64,000 nt of DNA from NCBI GenBank assembly GCA_039090855.1, contig CM077034.1:15483219-15547218 (forward strand). Reading direction: 5' to 3'. Below are positions 1 to 12,310 of this stretch, piece by piece (the first letter of the stretch is position 1; each line of letters begins with the position of its first letter). The notes beneath the pieces are model-generated. The model searched no databases and was not told the DNA's origin. It saw only the letters and a program-made list of their open reading frames with translations. The position numbers and the translations under genes are program-made. This DNA comes from Macrothele yani (taxonomy: Eukaryota > Arthropoda > Arachnida > Araneae > Macrothelidae).

Positions 1-3000
1 ACACCAGGTCTTAAACAACCCTTAGAAATAGGAAGCTAGGAGATTTGGGCTAGAGTGCCCGATAGGAAAGTGACACGGAAGCGAGGTAGAAGACGCCCTT
101 ATTTACCACCGGGGATCAGAAGGCTTAACGTGCCCATTCAATGCTCTAGTAGATCAGATCCAGATCATATGAAGAGGATTTTAGGAAGGGAGTGTCTGAC
201 CCCAGGTCTTAAACAACCCTTAGAAATAGGAAGCTAGGAGATTTGGGCTAGAGTGCCCGATAGGAAAGTGACACGGAAGCGAGGTAGAAGACGCCCTTAT
301 TTACTACCGGGGGTCAGAAGGCTTAACGTGCCCATTCAATGCTCTAGTAGATCAGATCAGATCATATGAAGAGGTGATTTTTAGGAAGGGAGTGTCTGAC
401 ACCAGGTCTTAAACAACCCTTAGAAATAGGAAGCTAGGAGATTTGGGCTAGAGTGCCCGATAGGAAAGTGACACGGAAGCGAGGTAGAAGACGCCCTTAT
501 TTACCACCGGGGATCAGAAGGCTTAACGTGCCCATTCAATGCTCTAGTAGATCAGATCAGATCATATGAAGAGGATTTTAGGAAGGGAGTGTCTGACCCC
601 AGGTCTTAAAACAACCCTTAGAAATAGGAAGCTAGGAGATTTGGGCTAGAGTGCCCGATAGGAAAGTGACACGGAAGCGAGGTAGAAGACGCCCTTATTT
701 ACTACCGGGGGTCAGAAGGCTTAACGTGCCCATTCAATGCTCTAGTAGATCAGATCAGATCATATGAAGAGGATTTTAGGAAGGGAGTGTCTGACCCCAG
801 GTCTTAAACAACCCTTAGAAATAGGAAGCTAGGAGATTTGGGCTAGAGTGCCAGATAAGAAAGTGACACGGAAGCGAGGTAGAAGACGCCCTTATTTACT
901 ACCGGGGTCAGAAGGCTTAACGTGCCCATTCAATGCTCTAGTAGATCAGGATCAGATCATATGAAGAGGATTTTAGGAAGGGAGTGTCTGACCCCAGGTC
1001 TTAAACAACCCTTAGAAATAGGAAGCTAGGAGATTTGGGCTAGAGTGCCAGATAAGAAAGTGACACGGAAGCGAGGTAGAAGACGCCCTTATTTACTACC
1101 GGGGGTCAGAAGGCTTAACGTGCCCATTCAATGCTCTAGTAGATCAGATCAGATCATATGAAGAGGATTTTAGGAAGGGAGTGTCTGACCCCAGGTCTTA
1201 AACAACCCTTAGAAATAGGAAGCTAGGGAGATTTGGGCTAGAGTGCCAGATAAGAAAGTGACACGGAAGCGAGGTAGAAGACGCCCTTATTTACTACCGG
1301 GGGTCAGAAGGCTTAACGTGCCCATTCAATGCTCTAGTAGATCAGATCAGATCATATGAAGAGGATTTTAGGAAGGGAGTGTCTGGACCCCAGGTCTTAA
1401 ACAACCCTTAGAAATAGGAAGCTAGGAGATTTGGGCTAGAGTGCCCGATAGGAAAGTGACACGGAAGCGAGGTAGAAGACGCCCTTATTTACTACCGGGG
1501 GTCAGAAGGCTTAACGTGCCCATTCAATGCTCTAGTAGATCAGATCAGATCATATGAAGAGGATTTTAGGAAGGGAGTGTCTGACACCAGGTCTTAAACA
1601 ACCCTTAGAAATAGGAAGCTAGGAGATTTGGGCTAGAGTGCCCGATAGGAAAGTGACACGGAAGCGAGGTAGAAGACGCCCTTATTTACCACCGGGGACT
1701 CAGAAGGCTTAACGTGCCCATTCAATGCTCTAGTAGATCAGATCAGATCATATGAAGAGGATTTTAGGAAGGGAGTGTCTGACCCCAGGTCTTAAACAAC
1801 CCTTAGAAATAGGAAGCTAGGAGATTTGGGCTAGAGTGCCCGATAGGAAAGTGACACGGAAGCGAGGTAGAAGACGCCCTTATTTACTACCGGGGGTCAG
1901 AAGGCTTAACGTGCCCATTCAATGCTCTAGTAGATCAGATCAGATCATATGAAGAGGATTTTAGGAAGGGAGTGTCTGACACCAGGTCTTAAACAACCCT
2001 TAGAAATAGGAAGCTAGGAGATTTGGGCTAGAGTACCCGATAGGAAAGTGACACGGAAGCGAGGTAGAAGACGCCCTTATTTACCACCGGGGATCAGAAG
2101 GCTTAACGTGCCCATTCAATGCTCTAGTAGATCAGATCAGATCATATGAAGAGGATTTTAGGAAGGGAGTGTCTGACCCCAGGTCTTAAACAACCCTTAG
2201 AAATAGGAAGCTAGGAGATTTGGGCTAGAGTGCCCGATAGGAAAGTGACACGGAAGCGAGGTAGAAGACGCCCTTATTTACTACCGGGGGTCAGAAGGCT
2301 TAACGTGCCCATTCAATGCTCTAGTAGATCAGATCAGATCATATGAAGAGGATTTTAGGAAGGGAGTGTCTGACCCCAGGTCTTAAACAACCCTTAGAAA
2401 TAGGAAGCTAGGAGATTTGGGCTAGAGTGCCAGATAAGAAAGTGACACGGAAGCGAGGTAGAAGACGCCCTTATTTACTACCGGGGGTCAGAAGGCTTAA
2501 CGTGCCCATTCAATGCTCTAGTAGATCAGATCAGATCATATGAAGAGGATTTTAGGAAGGGGAGTGTCTGACCCCAGGTCTTAAACAACCCTTAGAAATA
2601 GGAAGCTAGGAGATTTGGGCTAGAGTGCCAGATAAGAAAGTGACACGGAAGCGAGGTAGAAGACGCCCTTATTTACTACCGGGGGTCAGAAGGCTTAACG
2701 TGCCCATTCAATGCTCTAGTAGATCAGATCTGATCATATGAAGAGGATTTTAGGAAGGGAGTGTCTGACACCAGGTCTTAAACAACCCTTAGAAATAGGA
2801 AGCTAGGAGATTTGGGCTAGAGTGCCCGATAGGAAAGTGACACGGAAGCGAGGTAGAAGACGCCCTTATTTACTACCGGGGATCAGAAGGCTTAACGTGC
2901 CCATTCAATGCTCTAGTAGATCAGATCTGATCATATGAAGAGGATTTTAGGAAGGGAGTGTCTGACCCCAGGTCTTAAACAACCCTTAGAAATAGGGAAG

Positions 3001-6000
3001 CTAGGAGATTTGGGATAGAGTGCCCGATAGGAAAAGTGACACGGAAGCGAGGTAGAAGACGCCCTTATTTACTACCGGGGATCAGAAGGCTTAACGTGCC
3101 CATTCAATGCTCTAGTAGATCAGATCTGATCATATGAAGAGGATTTTAGGAAGGGAGTGTCTGACCCCAGGTCTTAAACAACCCTTAGAAATAGGAAGCT
3201 AGGAGATTTGGGATAGAGTGCCCGATTGGAAAGTGACACGGAAGCGAGGTAGAAGACGCCCTTATTTACCACCGGGGATCAGAAGGCTTAACGTGCCCAT
3301 TCAATGCTCTAGTAGATCAGATCAGATCATATGAAGAGGATTTTAGGATGGGAGTGTCTGACCCCAGGTCTTAAACAACCCTTAGAAATAGGAAGCTAGG
3401 AGATTTGGGCTAGAGTGCCCGATAGGAAAGTGACACGGAAGCGAGGTAGAAGACGCCCTTATTTACTACCGGGGGTCAGAAGGCTTAACGTGCCCATTCA
3501 ATGCTCTAGTAGATCAGATCAGATCATATGAAGAGGATTTTAGGAAGGGAGTGTCTGACACCAGGTCTTAAACAACCCTTAGAAATAGGAAGCTAGGAGA
3601 TTTGGGCTACAGTGCCCGATAGGAAAGTGACACGGAAGCGAGGTAGAAGACGCCCTTATTTACCACCGGGGATCAGAAGGCTTAACGTGCCCATTCAATG
3701 CTCTAGTAGATCAGATCAGATCATATGAAGAGGATTTTAGGAAGGGAGTGTCTGACCCCAGGTCTTAAACAACCCTTAGAAATAGGAAGCTAGGAGATTT
3801 GGGCTAGAGTGCCCGATAGGAAAGTGACACGGAAGCGAGGTAGAAGACGCCCTTATTTACTACCGGGGGTCAGAAGGCTTAACGTGCCCATTCAATGCTC
3901 TAGTAGATCAGATCAGATCATATGAAGAGGATTTTAGGAAGGGAGTGTCTGACACCAGGTCTTAAACAACCCTTAGAAATAGGAAGCTAGGAGATTTGGG
4001 CTAGAGTGCCCGATAGGAAAGTGACACGGAAGCGAGGTAGAAGACGCCCTTATTTACCACCGGGGATCAGAAGGTTTAACGTGCCCATTCAATGCTCTAG
4101 TAGATCAGATCAGATCATATGAAGAGGATTTTAGGAAGGGAGTGTCTGACCCCAGGTCTTAAACAACCCTTAGAAATAGGAAGCTAGAGAGATTTGGGCT
4201 AGAGTGCCCGATAGGAAAGTGACACAGAAGCGAGGTAGAAGACGCCCTTATTTACTACCGGGGGTCAGAAGGCTTAACGTGCCCATTCAATGCTCTAGTA
4301 GATCAGATCAGATCATATGAAGAGGATTTTAGGAAGGGAGTGTCTGACCCCAGGTCTTAAACAACCCTTAGAAATAGGAAGCTAGGAGATTTGGGCTAGA
4401 GTGCCAGATAAGAAAGTGACACGGAAGCGAGGTAGAAGACGCCCTTATTTACTACCGGGGGTCAGAAGGCTTAACGTGCCCATTCAATGCTCTAGTAGAT
4501 CAGATCAGATCATATGAAGAGGATTTTAGGAAGGGAGTGTCTGACCCCAGGTCTTAAACAACCCTTAGAAATAGGAAGCTAGGAGATTTGGGCTAGAGTG
4601 CCCGATAGGAAAGTGACACGGAAGCGAGGTAGAAGACGCCCTTATTTACTACCGGGGATCAGAAGGCTTAACGTGCCCATTCAATGCTCTAGTAGATCAG
4701 ATCTGATCATATGAAGAGGGATTTTAGGAAGGGAGTGTCTGACCCCAGGTCTTAAACAACCCTTAGAAATAGGAAGCTAGGAGATTTGGGATAGAGTGCC
4801 CGATAGGAAAGTGACACGGAAGCGAGGTAGAAGACGCCCTTATTTACTACCGGGGATCAGAAGGCTTAACGTGCCCATTCAATGCTCTAGTAGATCAGAT
4901 CTGATCATATGAAGAGGATTTTAGGAAGGGAGTGTCTGACCCCAGGTCTTAAACAACCCTTAGAAATAGGAAGCTAGGAGATTTGGGATAGAGTGCCCGA
5001 TAGGAAAGTGACACGGAAGCGAGGTAGAAGACGCCCTTATTTACCACCGGGGATCAGAAGGCTTAACGTGCCCATTCAATGCTCTAGTAGATCAGATCAG
5101 ATCATATGAAGAGGATTTTAGGAAGGGAGTGTCTGACCCCAGGTCTTAAACAACCCTTAGAAATAGGAAGCTAGGAGATTTGGGCTAGAGTGCCCGATAG
5201 GAAAGTGACACGGAAGCGAGGTAGAAGACGCCCTTATTTACTACCGTGGGTCAGAAGGCTTAACGTGCCCATTCAATGCTCTACTAGATCAGATCAGATC
5301 ATATGAAGAGGATTTTAGGAAGGGAGTGTCTGACCCCAGGTCTTAAACAACCCTTAGAAATAGGAAGCTAGGAGATTTGGGCTAGAGTGCCAGATAAGAA
5401 AGTGACACGGAAGCGAGGTAGAAGACGCCCTTATTTACCACCGGGGATCAGAAGGCTTAACGTGCCCATTCAATGCTCTAGTAGATCAGATCAGATCATA
5501 TGAAGAGGATTTTAGGAAGGGAGTGTCTGACACCAGGTCTTAAACAACCCTTAGAAATAGGAAGCTAGGAGATTTGGGATAGAGTGCCCGATAGGAAAGT
5601 GACACGGAAGCGAGGTAGAAGACGCCCTTATTTACCACCGGGGATCAGAAGGCTTAACGTGCCCATTCAATGCTCTAGTAGATCAGATCAGATCATATGA
5701 AGAGGATTTTAGGAAGTGAGTGTCTGACCCCAGGTCTTAAACAACCCTTAGAAATAGGAAGCTAGGAGATTTGGGATAGAGTGCCCGATAGGAAAGTGAC
5801 ACGGAAGCGAGGTAGAAGACGCCCTTATTTATTACCGGGGGCCAGTACCCGGGGTCCGACGGCTTAACGTGCCCATTCAATGCTCTACTATATCAGATCA
5901 GATCAGATGTAGAAGATTTTAGGAAGGGAGTGTCTGACCCCAGGTCTTAAACAACCCTTAGAAATAGGAAGCTAGGAGATTTGGGCTAGAGTGCCAGATA

Positions 6001-9000
6001 AGAAAGTGACACGGAAGCGAGGTAGAAGACGCCCTTATTTACTACCGGGGGGCCAGTACCCGGGGTCCGACGGCTTAACGTGCCCATTCAATGCTCTACT
6101 ATATCAGATCAGATCATATGTAGAGGATTTTAGGAAGGGAGTGTCTGACCCCAGGTCTTAAACAACCCTTAGAAATAGGAAGCTAGGAGATTTGGGCTAG
6201 AGTGCCAGATAAGAAAGTGACACGGAAGCGAGGTAGAAGACGCCCTTATTTACTACCGGGGGGCCAGTACCCGGGGTCCGACGGCTTAACGTGCCCATTC
6301 AATGCTCTACTATATCAGATCAGATCAGATGTAGAAGATTTTAGGAAGGAGTGTCTGACCCCAGGTCTTAAACAACCCTTAGAAATAGGAAGCTAGGAGA
6401 TTTGGGCTAGAGTGCCAGATAAGAAAGTGACACTGAAGCGAGGTAGAAGACGCCCTTATTTACCACCGGGGATCAGAAGGCTTAACGAGCCCATTCAATG
6501 CTCTAGTAGATCAGATCAGATCATATGAAGAGGATTTTAGGAAGGGAGTGTCTGACACCAGGTCTTAAACAACCCTTAGAAATAGGAAGCTAGGAGATTT
6601 GGGATAGAGTGCCCGATAGGAAAGTGACACGGAAGCGAGGTAGAAGACGCCCTTATTTATTACCGGGGGCCAGTACCCGGGATCCGACGGCTTAACGTGC
6701 CCATTCAATGCTCTACTATATCAGATCAGATCAGATGTAGAAGATTTTAGGAAGGGAGTGTCTGACCCCAGGTCTTAAACAACCCTTAGAAATAGGAAGC
6801 TAGGAGATTTGGGCTAGAGTGCCAGATAGGAAAGTGACACGGAAGCGAGGTAGAAGACGCCCTTATTTACTACCGGGGGTCAGAAGGCTTAACGTGCCCA
6901 TTCAATGCTCTAGTAGATCAGATCAGATCATATGTAGAGGATTTTAGGAAGGGAGTGTCTGACACCAGGTCTTAAACAACGCTTAGAAATAGGAAGCTAG
7001 GAGATTTGGGATAGAGTGCCCGATAGGAAAGTGACACGGAAGCGAGGTAGAAGACGCCCTTATTTATTACCGGGGGCCAGTACCCGGGGTCCGACGGCTT
7101 AACGTGCCCATTCAATGCTCTACTATATCAGATCAGATCAGATGTAGAAGATTTTAGGAAGGGAGTGTCTGACCCCAGGTCTTAAACAACCCTTAGAAAT
7201 AGGAAGCTAGGAGATTTGGGCTAGAGTGCCAGATAAGTAAGTGACACGGAAGCGAGGTAGAAGACGCCCTTATTTACTACCGGGGGTCAGAAGGCTTAAC
7301 GTGCCCATTCAATGCTCTAGTAGATCAGATGAGATCATATGTAGAGGATTTTAGGAAGGAGTGTCTGACACCAGGTCTTAAACAACCCTTAGAAATAGGA
7401 AGCTAGGAGATTTGATCCAGAGTGCCAGATAAGAAAGTGACACGGAAGCGAGGTAGAAGACGCCCTTATTTACTACCGGGGGGCCAGTACCCGGGGTCCG
7501 ACGGCTTAACGTGCCCATTCAATGCTCTACTATATCAGATCAGATCAGATGTGGAAGATTTTAGGAAGGGAGTGTCTGACCCCAGGTCTTAAACAACCCT
7601 TAGAAATAGGAAGCTAGGAGATTTGGGCTAGAGTGCCAGATAAGAAAGTGACACGGAAGCGAGGTAGAAGACGCCCTTATTTACCACCGGGGATCAGAAG
7701 GCTTAACGTGCCCATTCAATGCTCTAGTAGATCAGATCAGATCATATGAAGAGGATTTTAGGAAGGGAGTGTCTGACACCAGGTCTTAAACAACCCTTAG
7801 AAATAGGAAGCTAGGAGATTTGGGATAGAGTGCCCGATAGGAAAGTGACACGGAAGCGAGGTAGAAGACGCCCTTATTTATTACCGGGGGCCAGTACCCG
7901 GGGTCCGACGGCTTAACGTGCCCATTCAATGCTCTACTATATCAGATCAGATCAGATGTAGAAGATTTTAGGAAGGGAGTGTCTGACCCCAGGTCTTAAA
8001 CAACCCTTAGAAATAGGAAGCTAGGAGATTTGGGCTAGAGTGCCAGATAGGAAAGTGACACGGAAGCGAGGTAGAAGACGCCCTTATTTACTACCGGGGG
8101 TCAGAAGGCTTAACGTGCCCATTCAATGCTCTAGTAGATCAGATCAGATCATATGTAGAGGATTTTAGGAAGGGAGTGTCTGACACCAGGTCTTAAACAA
8201 CCCTTAGAAATAGGAAGCTAGGAGATTTGGGATAGAGTGCCCGATAGGAAAGTGACACGGAAGCGAGGTAGAAGACGCCCTTATTTATTACCGGGGGCCA
8301 GTACCCGGGGTCCGACGGCTTAACGTGCCCATTCAATGCTCTACTATATCAGATCAGATCAGATGTAGAAGATTTTAGGAAGGGAGTGTCTGACCCCAGG
8401 TCTTAAACAACCCTTAGAAATAGGAAGCTAGGAGATTTGGGCTAGAGTGCCAGATAAGTAAGTGACACGGAAGCGAGGTAGAAGACGCCCTTATTTACTA
8501 CCGGGGGTCAGAAGGCTTAACGTGCCCATTCAATGCTCTAGTAGATCAGATCAGATCATATGTAGAGGATTTTAGGAAGGGAGTGTCTGACACCAGGTCT
8601 TAAACAACCCTTAGAAATAGGAAGCTAGGAGATTTGATCTAGAGTGCCAGATAAGAAAGTGACACGGGAGCGAGTTAGAAGAAGCCCTTATTTACTACCG
8701 GGGGTCAGAAGGCTTAACGTGCCTATTCAATGCTCTAGTAGATCAGATCTGATCATATGTAGAGGATTTTAGGAAGGGAGTGTCTGACCCCAGGTCTTAT
8801 ACAACCCTTAGAAATAGGAAGCTAGGAGATTTGGGCTAGAGTGCCCGATAGGAAAGTGACACGGAAGCGAGGTAGAAGACGCCCTTATTTACTACCGGGG
8901 GTCAGAAGGCTTAACGTGCCCATTCAATGCTCTAGTAGATCAGATCAGATCATATGTAGAGGATTTTAGGAAGGGAGTGTCTGACCCCAGGTCTTATACA

Positions 9001-11402
9001 ACCCTTAGAAATAGGAAGCTAGGAGATTTGGGCTAGAGTGCCCGATAGGGAAAGTGACACGGAAGCGAGGTAGAAGACGCCCTTATTTACTACCGGGGGT
9101 CAGAAGGCTTAACGTGCCCATTCAATGCTCTAGTAGATCAGATCAGATCATATGTAGAGGATTTTAGGAAGGGAGTGTCTGACCCCAGGTCTTAAAGAAC
9201 CCTTAGAAATAGGAAGCTAGGAGATTTGGGGCTAGAGTGCCCGATAGGAAAGTGACACGGAAGCGAGGTAGAAGACGCCCTTATTTACTACCGGGGGTCA
9301 GAAGGCTTAACGTGCCCATTCAATGCTCTAGTAGATCAGATCAGATCATATGTAGAGGATTTTAGGAAGGGAGTGTCTGACCCCAGGTCTTATACAACCC
9401 TTAGAAATAGGAAGCTAGGAGATTTGGGCTAGAGTGCCCGATAGGAAAGTGACACGGAAGCGAGGTAGAAGACGCCCTTATTTACTACCGGGGGTCAGAA
9501 GGCTTAACGTGCCCATTCAATGCTCTAGTAGATCAGATCAGATCATATGTAGAGGATTTTAGGAAGGGAGTGTCAGACCCCAGGTCTTAAAGAACCCTTA
9601 GAAATAGGAAGCTAGGAGATTTGGGGCTAGAGTGCCCGATAGGAAAGTGACACGGAAGCGAGGTAGAAGACGCCCTTATTTACTACCGGGGGTCAGAAGG
9701 CTTAACGTGCCCATTCAATGCTCTAGTAGATCTGATCAGATCATATGTAGAGGATTTTAGGAAGGAGTGTCTGGACCCCAGGTCTTATACAACCCTTAGA
9801 AATAGGAAGCTAGGAGATTTGGGCTAGAGTGCCCGATAGGAAAGTGACACGGAAGCGAGGTAGAAGACGCCCTTATTTACTACCGGGGGTCAGAAGGCTT
9901 AACGTGCCCATTCAATGCTCTAGTAGATCAGATCAGATCATATGTAGAGGATTTTAGGAAGGGAGTGTCAGACCCCAGGTCTTAAAGAACCCTTAGAAAT
10001 AGGAAGCTAGGAGATTTGGGGCTAGAGTGCCCGATAGGAAAGTGACACGGAAGCGAGGTAGAAGACGCCCTTATTTACTACCGGGGGTCAGAAGGCTTAA
10101 CGTGCCCATTCAATGCTCTAGTAGATCAGATCAGATCATATGTAGAGGATTTTAGGAAGGGAGTGTCTGACCCCAGGTCTTAAAGAACCCTTAGAAATAG
10201 GAAGCTAGGAGATTTGGGGCTAGAGTGCCCGATAGGAAAGTGACACGGAAGCGAGGTAGAAGACGCCCTTATTTACTACCGGGGGTCAGAATGCTTAACG
10301 TGCCCATTCAATGCTCTAGTAGATCAGATCAGATCATATGTAGAGGATTTTAGGAAGGGAGTGTCTGACCCCAGGTCTTATACAACCCTTAGAAATAGGA
10401 AGCTAGGAGATTTGGGCTAGAGTGCCCGATAGGAAAGTGACACGGAAGCGAGGTAGAAGACGCCCTTATTTACTACCGGGGGTCAGAAGGCTTAACGTGC
10501 CCATTCAATGCTCTAGTAGATCAGATCAGATCATATGTAGAGGATTTTAGGAAGGGAGTGTCTGGCCCCAGGTCTTAAACAACCCTTAGAAATAGGAAGT
10601 TAGAAGATTTGGGCTAGAGTGCCCGATAGGAAAGTGACACGGAAGCAAGGTAGAAGACGCCCTTATTTACCACCGGGGGTCAGAAGGCTTAACGTGCCCA
10701 TTCAATGCTCTAGTAGATCAGATCAGATCATATGTAGAGGATTTTAGGAAGGGAGTGTCTGACCCCAGGTCTTAAACAACCCTTAGGAATAGGAAGCTAG
10801 GAGATTTGGGCTAGAGTGCCCGATAGGAAAGTGACACGGACGCGAGGTAGAAGACGCCCTTATTTACTACCGGGGGTCAGAAGGCTTAACGTGCCCATTC
10901 AATGCTCTAGTAGATCAGATCAGATCATATGTAGAGGATTTTAGGAAGGGAGTGTCTGACCCCAGGTCTTAAACAACCCTTAGAAATAGGAAGCTAGGAT
11001 ATTTGAGCTAGAGCGCCCGATAGGAAAGTGAAACGGACGCTAGGTAGAAGACGCCCTTATTTACCACCCTGGGTCAGAAGGCTTAACGTGCCCATTCAGT
11101 TCTCTAGTAGATCAGATCTGATCATATGTAGAGGATTTTAGGAAGGGAGTGTCTGACCCCTGGTCTTAAACAACCCTTAGAAATAGGAAGCTAGGATATT
11201 TGGGCTAGAGCGCCCGATAGGAAAGTGAAACGGACGCTAGGTAGAAGACGCCCTTATTTACCACCCTGGGTCAGAAGGCTTAACGTGCCCATTCAGTTCT
11301 CTAGTAGATCTGATCTGATCATATGTAGAGGATTTTAGGAAGGGAGTGCCTGACCCCAGGTCTTAAACAACCCTTAGAAATAGGAAGCTAGGAGATTTGG
11401 GC
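1..11402 (+). repeat. Left satellite array, ~197-bp monomer
   Basis: A head-to-tail tandem array. The anchor 'ccaggtctt' recurs at 4, 202, 402, 599, 797 and 994, giving a modal period of 197 bp, or about 57 monomers. Monomers differ by a few substitutions and single-base indels. Each contains the short GATC-rich motif 'gatcagatcagatcatatg', which in some copies is the palindrome 'gatcagatctgatc'. The copies nearest the island (10,970-11,400) are the most diverged, as expected at an array edge. No reading frame is conserved; ORFs of about 60 residues are chance. The array enters from outside the window at base 1. It is the reverse complement of the right array (40,913-64,000). Confidence 0.97.
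5731..8397 (+). repeat. Sub-array of alternating 210-bp and 197-bp monomers
   Basis: From 5,731 the monomer carries an extra ~13 bp ('gccagtacccggggtccgac' in place of 'gtcagaag'). Anchor spacings run 210, 211, 210, 197, 210, 197, 210, 196, 211, 197, 210, 197, 210, so from about 6,362 to 8,397 the true repeat is a 407-bp dimer. The extra segment matches the first monomers next to both tRNA-like heads (11,470-11,500 and 40,925-40,965). This suggests the long form is ancestral and the common 197-bp form is a deletion derivative. Confidence 0.9.
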
Positions 11403-11554
11403 TAGAGTGCCCGATAGGAAAGGGACATGGAAGCGAAGTAGAAAGATGGAGGAAGACGCCCTTATTTATTACCGGTGGGGCAAGTATCCGGTGTCCGACG
11501 GCTTAATGTTCCCATCCGTCGCACGGCGGATATTTAGTGGGTCGAGCGTTCGTA
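11403..11554 (-). repeat. Head-proximal SINE body, diverged first monomer of left array
   Basis: Read on the minus strand this is the first body copy after the tRNA-like head. It matches the satellite (the tracts ending 'gataggaaag' and 'agacgcccttattta' are present) but is longer, about 222 bp from its 'ttaatgtt' (11,503) to the 'ttaacgtg' of the neighbouring monomer (11,281). It carries extra sequence at 11,440-11,460 and 11,508-11,552. The equivalent unit in the right array is about 226 bp. It links the tRNA-like head to the satellite. Confidence 0.8.
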
Positions 11555-11629
11555 CCGGCCTGGGATCGAACTTGAGGACCTTTCCGTGGCAGCCACGAAC
11601 GTTGCCCACTAGTCCAGCCGCGGCCCCGG
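11555..11629 (-). repeat. tRNA-like SINE head terminating the left array
   Basis: On the minus strand the segment reads from 'gccgcggctggactagtgg' through 'ggctgccacgg' to 'agttcgatcccagg'. This gives a degenerate pol III A box, an anticodon-arm remnant like tRNA-Gly(GCC), and a B box close to GGTTCGANTCC. A homologous head sits at 40,835-40,912 in the opposite orientation. It is not a functional tRNA, since stem pairing is poor. I interpret it as the 5' end of a tRNA-derived SINE whose body is the satellite monomer. Confidence 0.75.
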
Positions 11630-11640
11630 AAGTTTACTGA

Positions 11641-11815
11641 ACTCGTTCTTTTTAATATCATCGAAATGGGGTCAAAGGTCAAGACACAGGAGCGATATTT
11701 ATTTCAATGCCATTATCCTCATAACTTGAGTACATGTTTCCGGTATGTTGGAGAGCGTATCATAATCAATGCATTGCGTGATTTTACAAACTTCTTGTTT
11801 GTACTCTAATGAAGC
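11641..11815. repeat. Dispersed repeat, copy 1 (GGGGTCAAAGGTC family)
   Basis: The segment contains 'atggggtcaaaggtc' followed by 'cattatcctcataactt' and 'cgtatcataatcaatgca'. It is clearly homologous to 20,548-20,690 in the same orientation and, in its first part, to the 146-bp repeats at 17,011-17,400. No coding potential was seen. It separates the left SINE head from the first transposase fragment. Confidence 0.75.
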
Positions 11816-11827
11816 TTTTAATCCGGA

Positions 11828-12284
11828 TTGGGTCGAAGCTGGGGAGGTGGGGAGGGTTCTGTCATGTTTCGGGGATGTTTTTCGTACCACGAAATAGGCT
11901 CTCTCGTTGCAGTGACGATGAATTTGAACGATCATGCGTACCTTCGCATTCTGAATAACGAACCCATTTCTCTACATTTCCAGGAGCGGTATCACATTGT
12001 CACTCCTGTTTTCCAAGACGTCATTTGCCGTGTACACAAATCTAACACGGAGTCTGAGTGATACGACGAAGAATTAGCAACACTGTCTCACTTCGACTGG
12101 CCCACCAAATCTCCAGATTTAAATCCTATTGAAAATTTGTGAGATCATTTGGAACAGAAGGTGAAACGCCGGAATAGACACCCACGCACTCTGGCGGAAC
12201 GTCGGAACCAGTTGACGCAAGAGTGGCTGGAAATCGATGTTCAATGCATCCACAATCTCTTGGAGTCTATGTCTCACCTGGATA
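11828..12284 (+). pseudogene. Tc1-like transposase fragment (C-terminal half)
   Basis: A decayed Tc1/mariner DDE transposase. The diagnostic part is around 12,090-12,140, where translation gives DWPTKSPDLNPIENL followed by a stop (TGA for W) and then DHLEQKVKRRNRHP. The E of PIEN is the third catalytic position. Downstream residues resemble the Tc1 C-terminus (QEWLEID, LLESM). The N-terminal HTH half and the first catalytic D are missing, and frames are broken near 12,060. No intact terminal repeat was found on its left. It ends at the palindromic arm 12,285-12,310 that borders the LINE. Confidence 0.85.
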
Positions 12285-12310
12285 TTACTTTTTTATGCGC
12301 TATATATATA
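12285..12310. repeat. Left arm of perfect inverted repeat flanking the LINE
   Basis: Reads ttacttttttatgcgc followed by (ta)5. Its exact reverse complement, (ta)n followed by gcgcataaaaaagtaa, lies at 15,512-15,537, immediately beyond the LINE tail. The two arms together form a palindrome of at least 26 bp per side with the LINE in the middle. Confidence 0.9.

Noticed and set aside
55..237. Open frames of ~60 residues in the left satellite, and a similar one at 55,020-55,202 on the minus strand of the right array
   Set aside because: They occur only where single-base variants leave a frame open, are not kept across monomers, and have no recognisable domain.
1..11402. CRISPR-like array
   Set aside because: The whole 197-bp unit repeats, with no unique spacers; the DNA is eukaryotic.
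12285..12310. Palindrome arm as the terminal repeat shared by both neighbouring Tc1 copies
   Set aside because: The two transposases belong to clearly different subfamilies, and the matching far ends were not found. Reported only as an inverted repeat.
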